52,090 nucleotides of DNA from Roseicyclus salinarum (GTDB lineage: Bacteria > Pseudomonadota > Alphaproteobacteria > Rhodobacterales > Rhodobacteraceae). The stretch covers positions 1-52,090 of the forward strand of contig NZ_JARRSA010000025.1 of NCBI RefSeq assembly GCF_029624655.1, written 5' to 3'. Positions 51,527 through 52,090 of the stretch are shown here, piece after piece (position 1 is the stretch's first letter; every line of letters starts with the position of its first letter). The translations under genes and the position numbers were made by a program. Below the pieces are notes generated by a model, which was given only the letters and a program-made list of their open reading frames with translations, was not told where the DNA came from and made no database searches.

Positions 51527-52090
51527 GCAGTTTCCGCGTTCCGGGCCGCGGCCGCGTCGATCAGGACCGGCCCGTGCGCTTCACCTTCGACGGGCGGACC
51601 TATCGCGGCGCGGCGGGCGACACCGTCGCCTCGGCGCTTCTGGCCAACGGCGTCCACCTGATGGGGCGGTCGTTCAAGTATCACCGACCGCGCGGTCCCG
51701 TGGCGGCCGGTTCGGAGGAGCCCAACGCCCTGATCGGCACACGGCGCGGCAGGGGCCGCTACGAGCCCAACACCCGCGCCACGGTGCAGGAGATCTGGGA
51801 CGGCCTGAAGGTCACGTCGCAGAACAGGTATCCCAGCCTCAAGTGGGACGTCGGCGCCGTCAACGACGCCGCCTACATGCTGTTCTCGGCCGGGTTCTAC
51901 TACAAGACCTTCATGTGGCCCAAGTCCTTCTGGCACAAGGTCTACGAGCCCTTCATCCGCGCGGCTGCGGGTCTCGGCGTCGCACCGTCCGAGGTGGATC
52001 CCGACAGCTACGCCTCGCGCTATCTGCACTGCGACGTCCTGATCGTGGGGGCCGGTCCCGCGGGCCTCGCGGCCGCGCGCGCGGCCGCCG
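51523..52090 (+). CDS. soxA: Sarcosine oxidase alpha subunit (5' part, runs off the window)
   Basis: The frame is open from the ATG at 51523 to the window end, giving about 189 of the usual ~1000 residues. It starts with the 2Fe-2S-like NoxRED domain (FTFDGRTYRGAAGDTVASAL, then SFKYHRPRGP) and reaches the NAD-binding fold CDVLIVGAGPAGLAAARAA. The tetrahydrofolate domain and soxG lie outside the window. Confidence 0.93.
   Translation, partial: MSSFRVPGRGRVDQDRPVRFTFDGRTYRGAAGDTVASALLANGVHLMGRSFKYHRPRGPVAAGSEEPNALIGTRRGRGRYEPNTRATVQEIWDGLKVTSQNRYPSLKWDVGAVNDAAYMLFSAGFYYKTFMWPKSFWHKVYEPFIRAAAGLGVAPSEVDPDSYASRYLHCDVLIVGAGPAGLAAARAAA

Overview
The window is high-GC chromosomal DNA, densely coded, with strong Shine-Dalgarno sequences and many ATGA-type stop/start overlaps. 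An FNR-type half-site pair, an N-type ATPase operon, heterotetrameric sarcosine oxidase, TTT and polyamine-type transporters and a BLUF protein together suggest an alphaproteobacterium close to the Rhodobacterales (roseobacter group). No rRNA, tRNA, CRISPR array, prophage or insertion sequence was seen. Both ends cut genes: the 3' end of a repeat protein on the left and the 5' end of soxA on the right.

Region 1 (1-14.2 kb) is the unusual part. It holds a secreted low-complexity protein behind an FNR-like site, an outer-membrane barrel, a SAM-adenylate cyclase-AAA-TPR protein, a membrane protein that looks like a pentameric ligand-gated channel subunit, a 1200-residue fusion enzyme, a BLUF blue-light sensor, and a three-gene membrane operon ending in a well-conserved cyclic-nucleotide-binding domain. 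The fusion enzyme joins a cNMP-like domain, an intact phytochelatin-synthase domain, a decayed second copy of it, a glutaredoxin fold without its cysteine, a cysteine-decarboxylase flavoprotein (PPC-DC/EpiD family), ankyrin repeats and a gamma-glutamyl(amine) cyclotransferase. Read as a pathway it would take glutathione to gamma-Glu-Cys, then to a gamma-glutamyl-aminothiol or enethiol, then to 5-oxoproline plus a cysteamine-like amine, possibly under cyclic-nucleotide and light control. This is my candidate for an undescribed system.

Region 2 (14.2-27.3 kb) has an amidase, a LysR regulator and, divergent from it, a polyamine/opine-type ABC transporter in one operon with a class III aminotransferase, a beta-keto acid cleavage enzyme (BKACE), a GNAT acetyltransferase, an HDAC-like deacetylase and a 4HBT thioesterase. 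This set suggests import, deacetylation, transamination to a beta-keto acid, acetyl-CoA-dependent cleavage and thioester hydrolysis of an unidentified amine or beta-amino acid. An orphan binding protein and a small HExxH protein follow.

Region 3 (27.4-33.9 kb, minus strand) is a complete N-ATPase operon in the order atpD-C-Q-R-B-E-F-A-G. A decayed amidohydrolase gene lies beyond its promoter side.

Region 4 (34.8-44.4 kb) is a LacI-regulated tetronate locus: TctCBA importer, alpha/beta hydrolase, LtnD-like and DenD-like dehydrogenases, OtnK, OtnC and OtnI, which should convert L-threonate/D-erythronate to DHAP and CO2.

Region 5 (44.4-52.1 kb) has a small secreted beta-sandwich protein, a DUF883/YqjE-like envelope pair, a BBE-type flavin oxidase divergent from an HxlR regulator, and a GlxA-type AraC regulator divergent from soxBDA. 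A cluster of 28-bp tandem repeats separates soxB from soxD.
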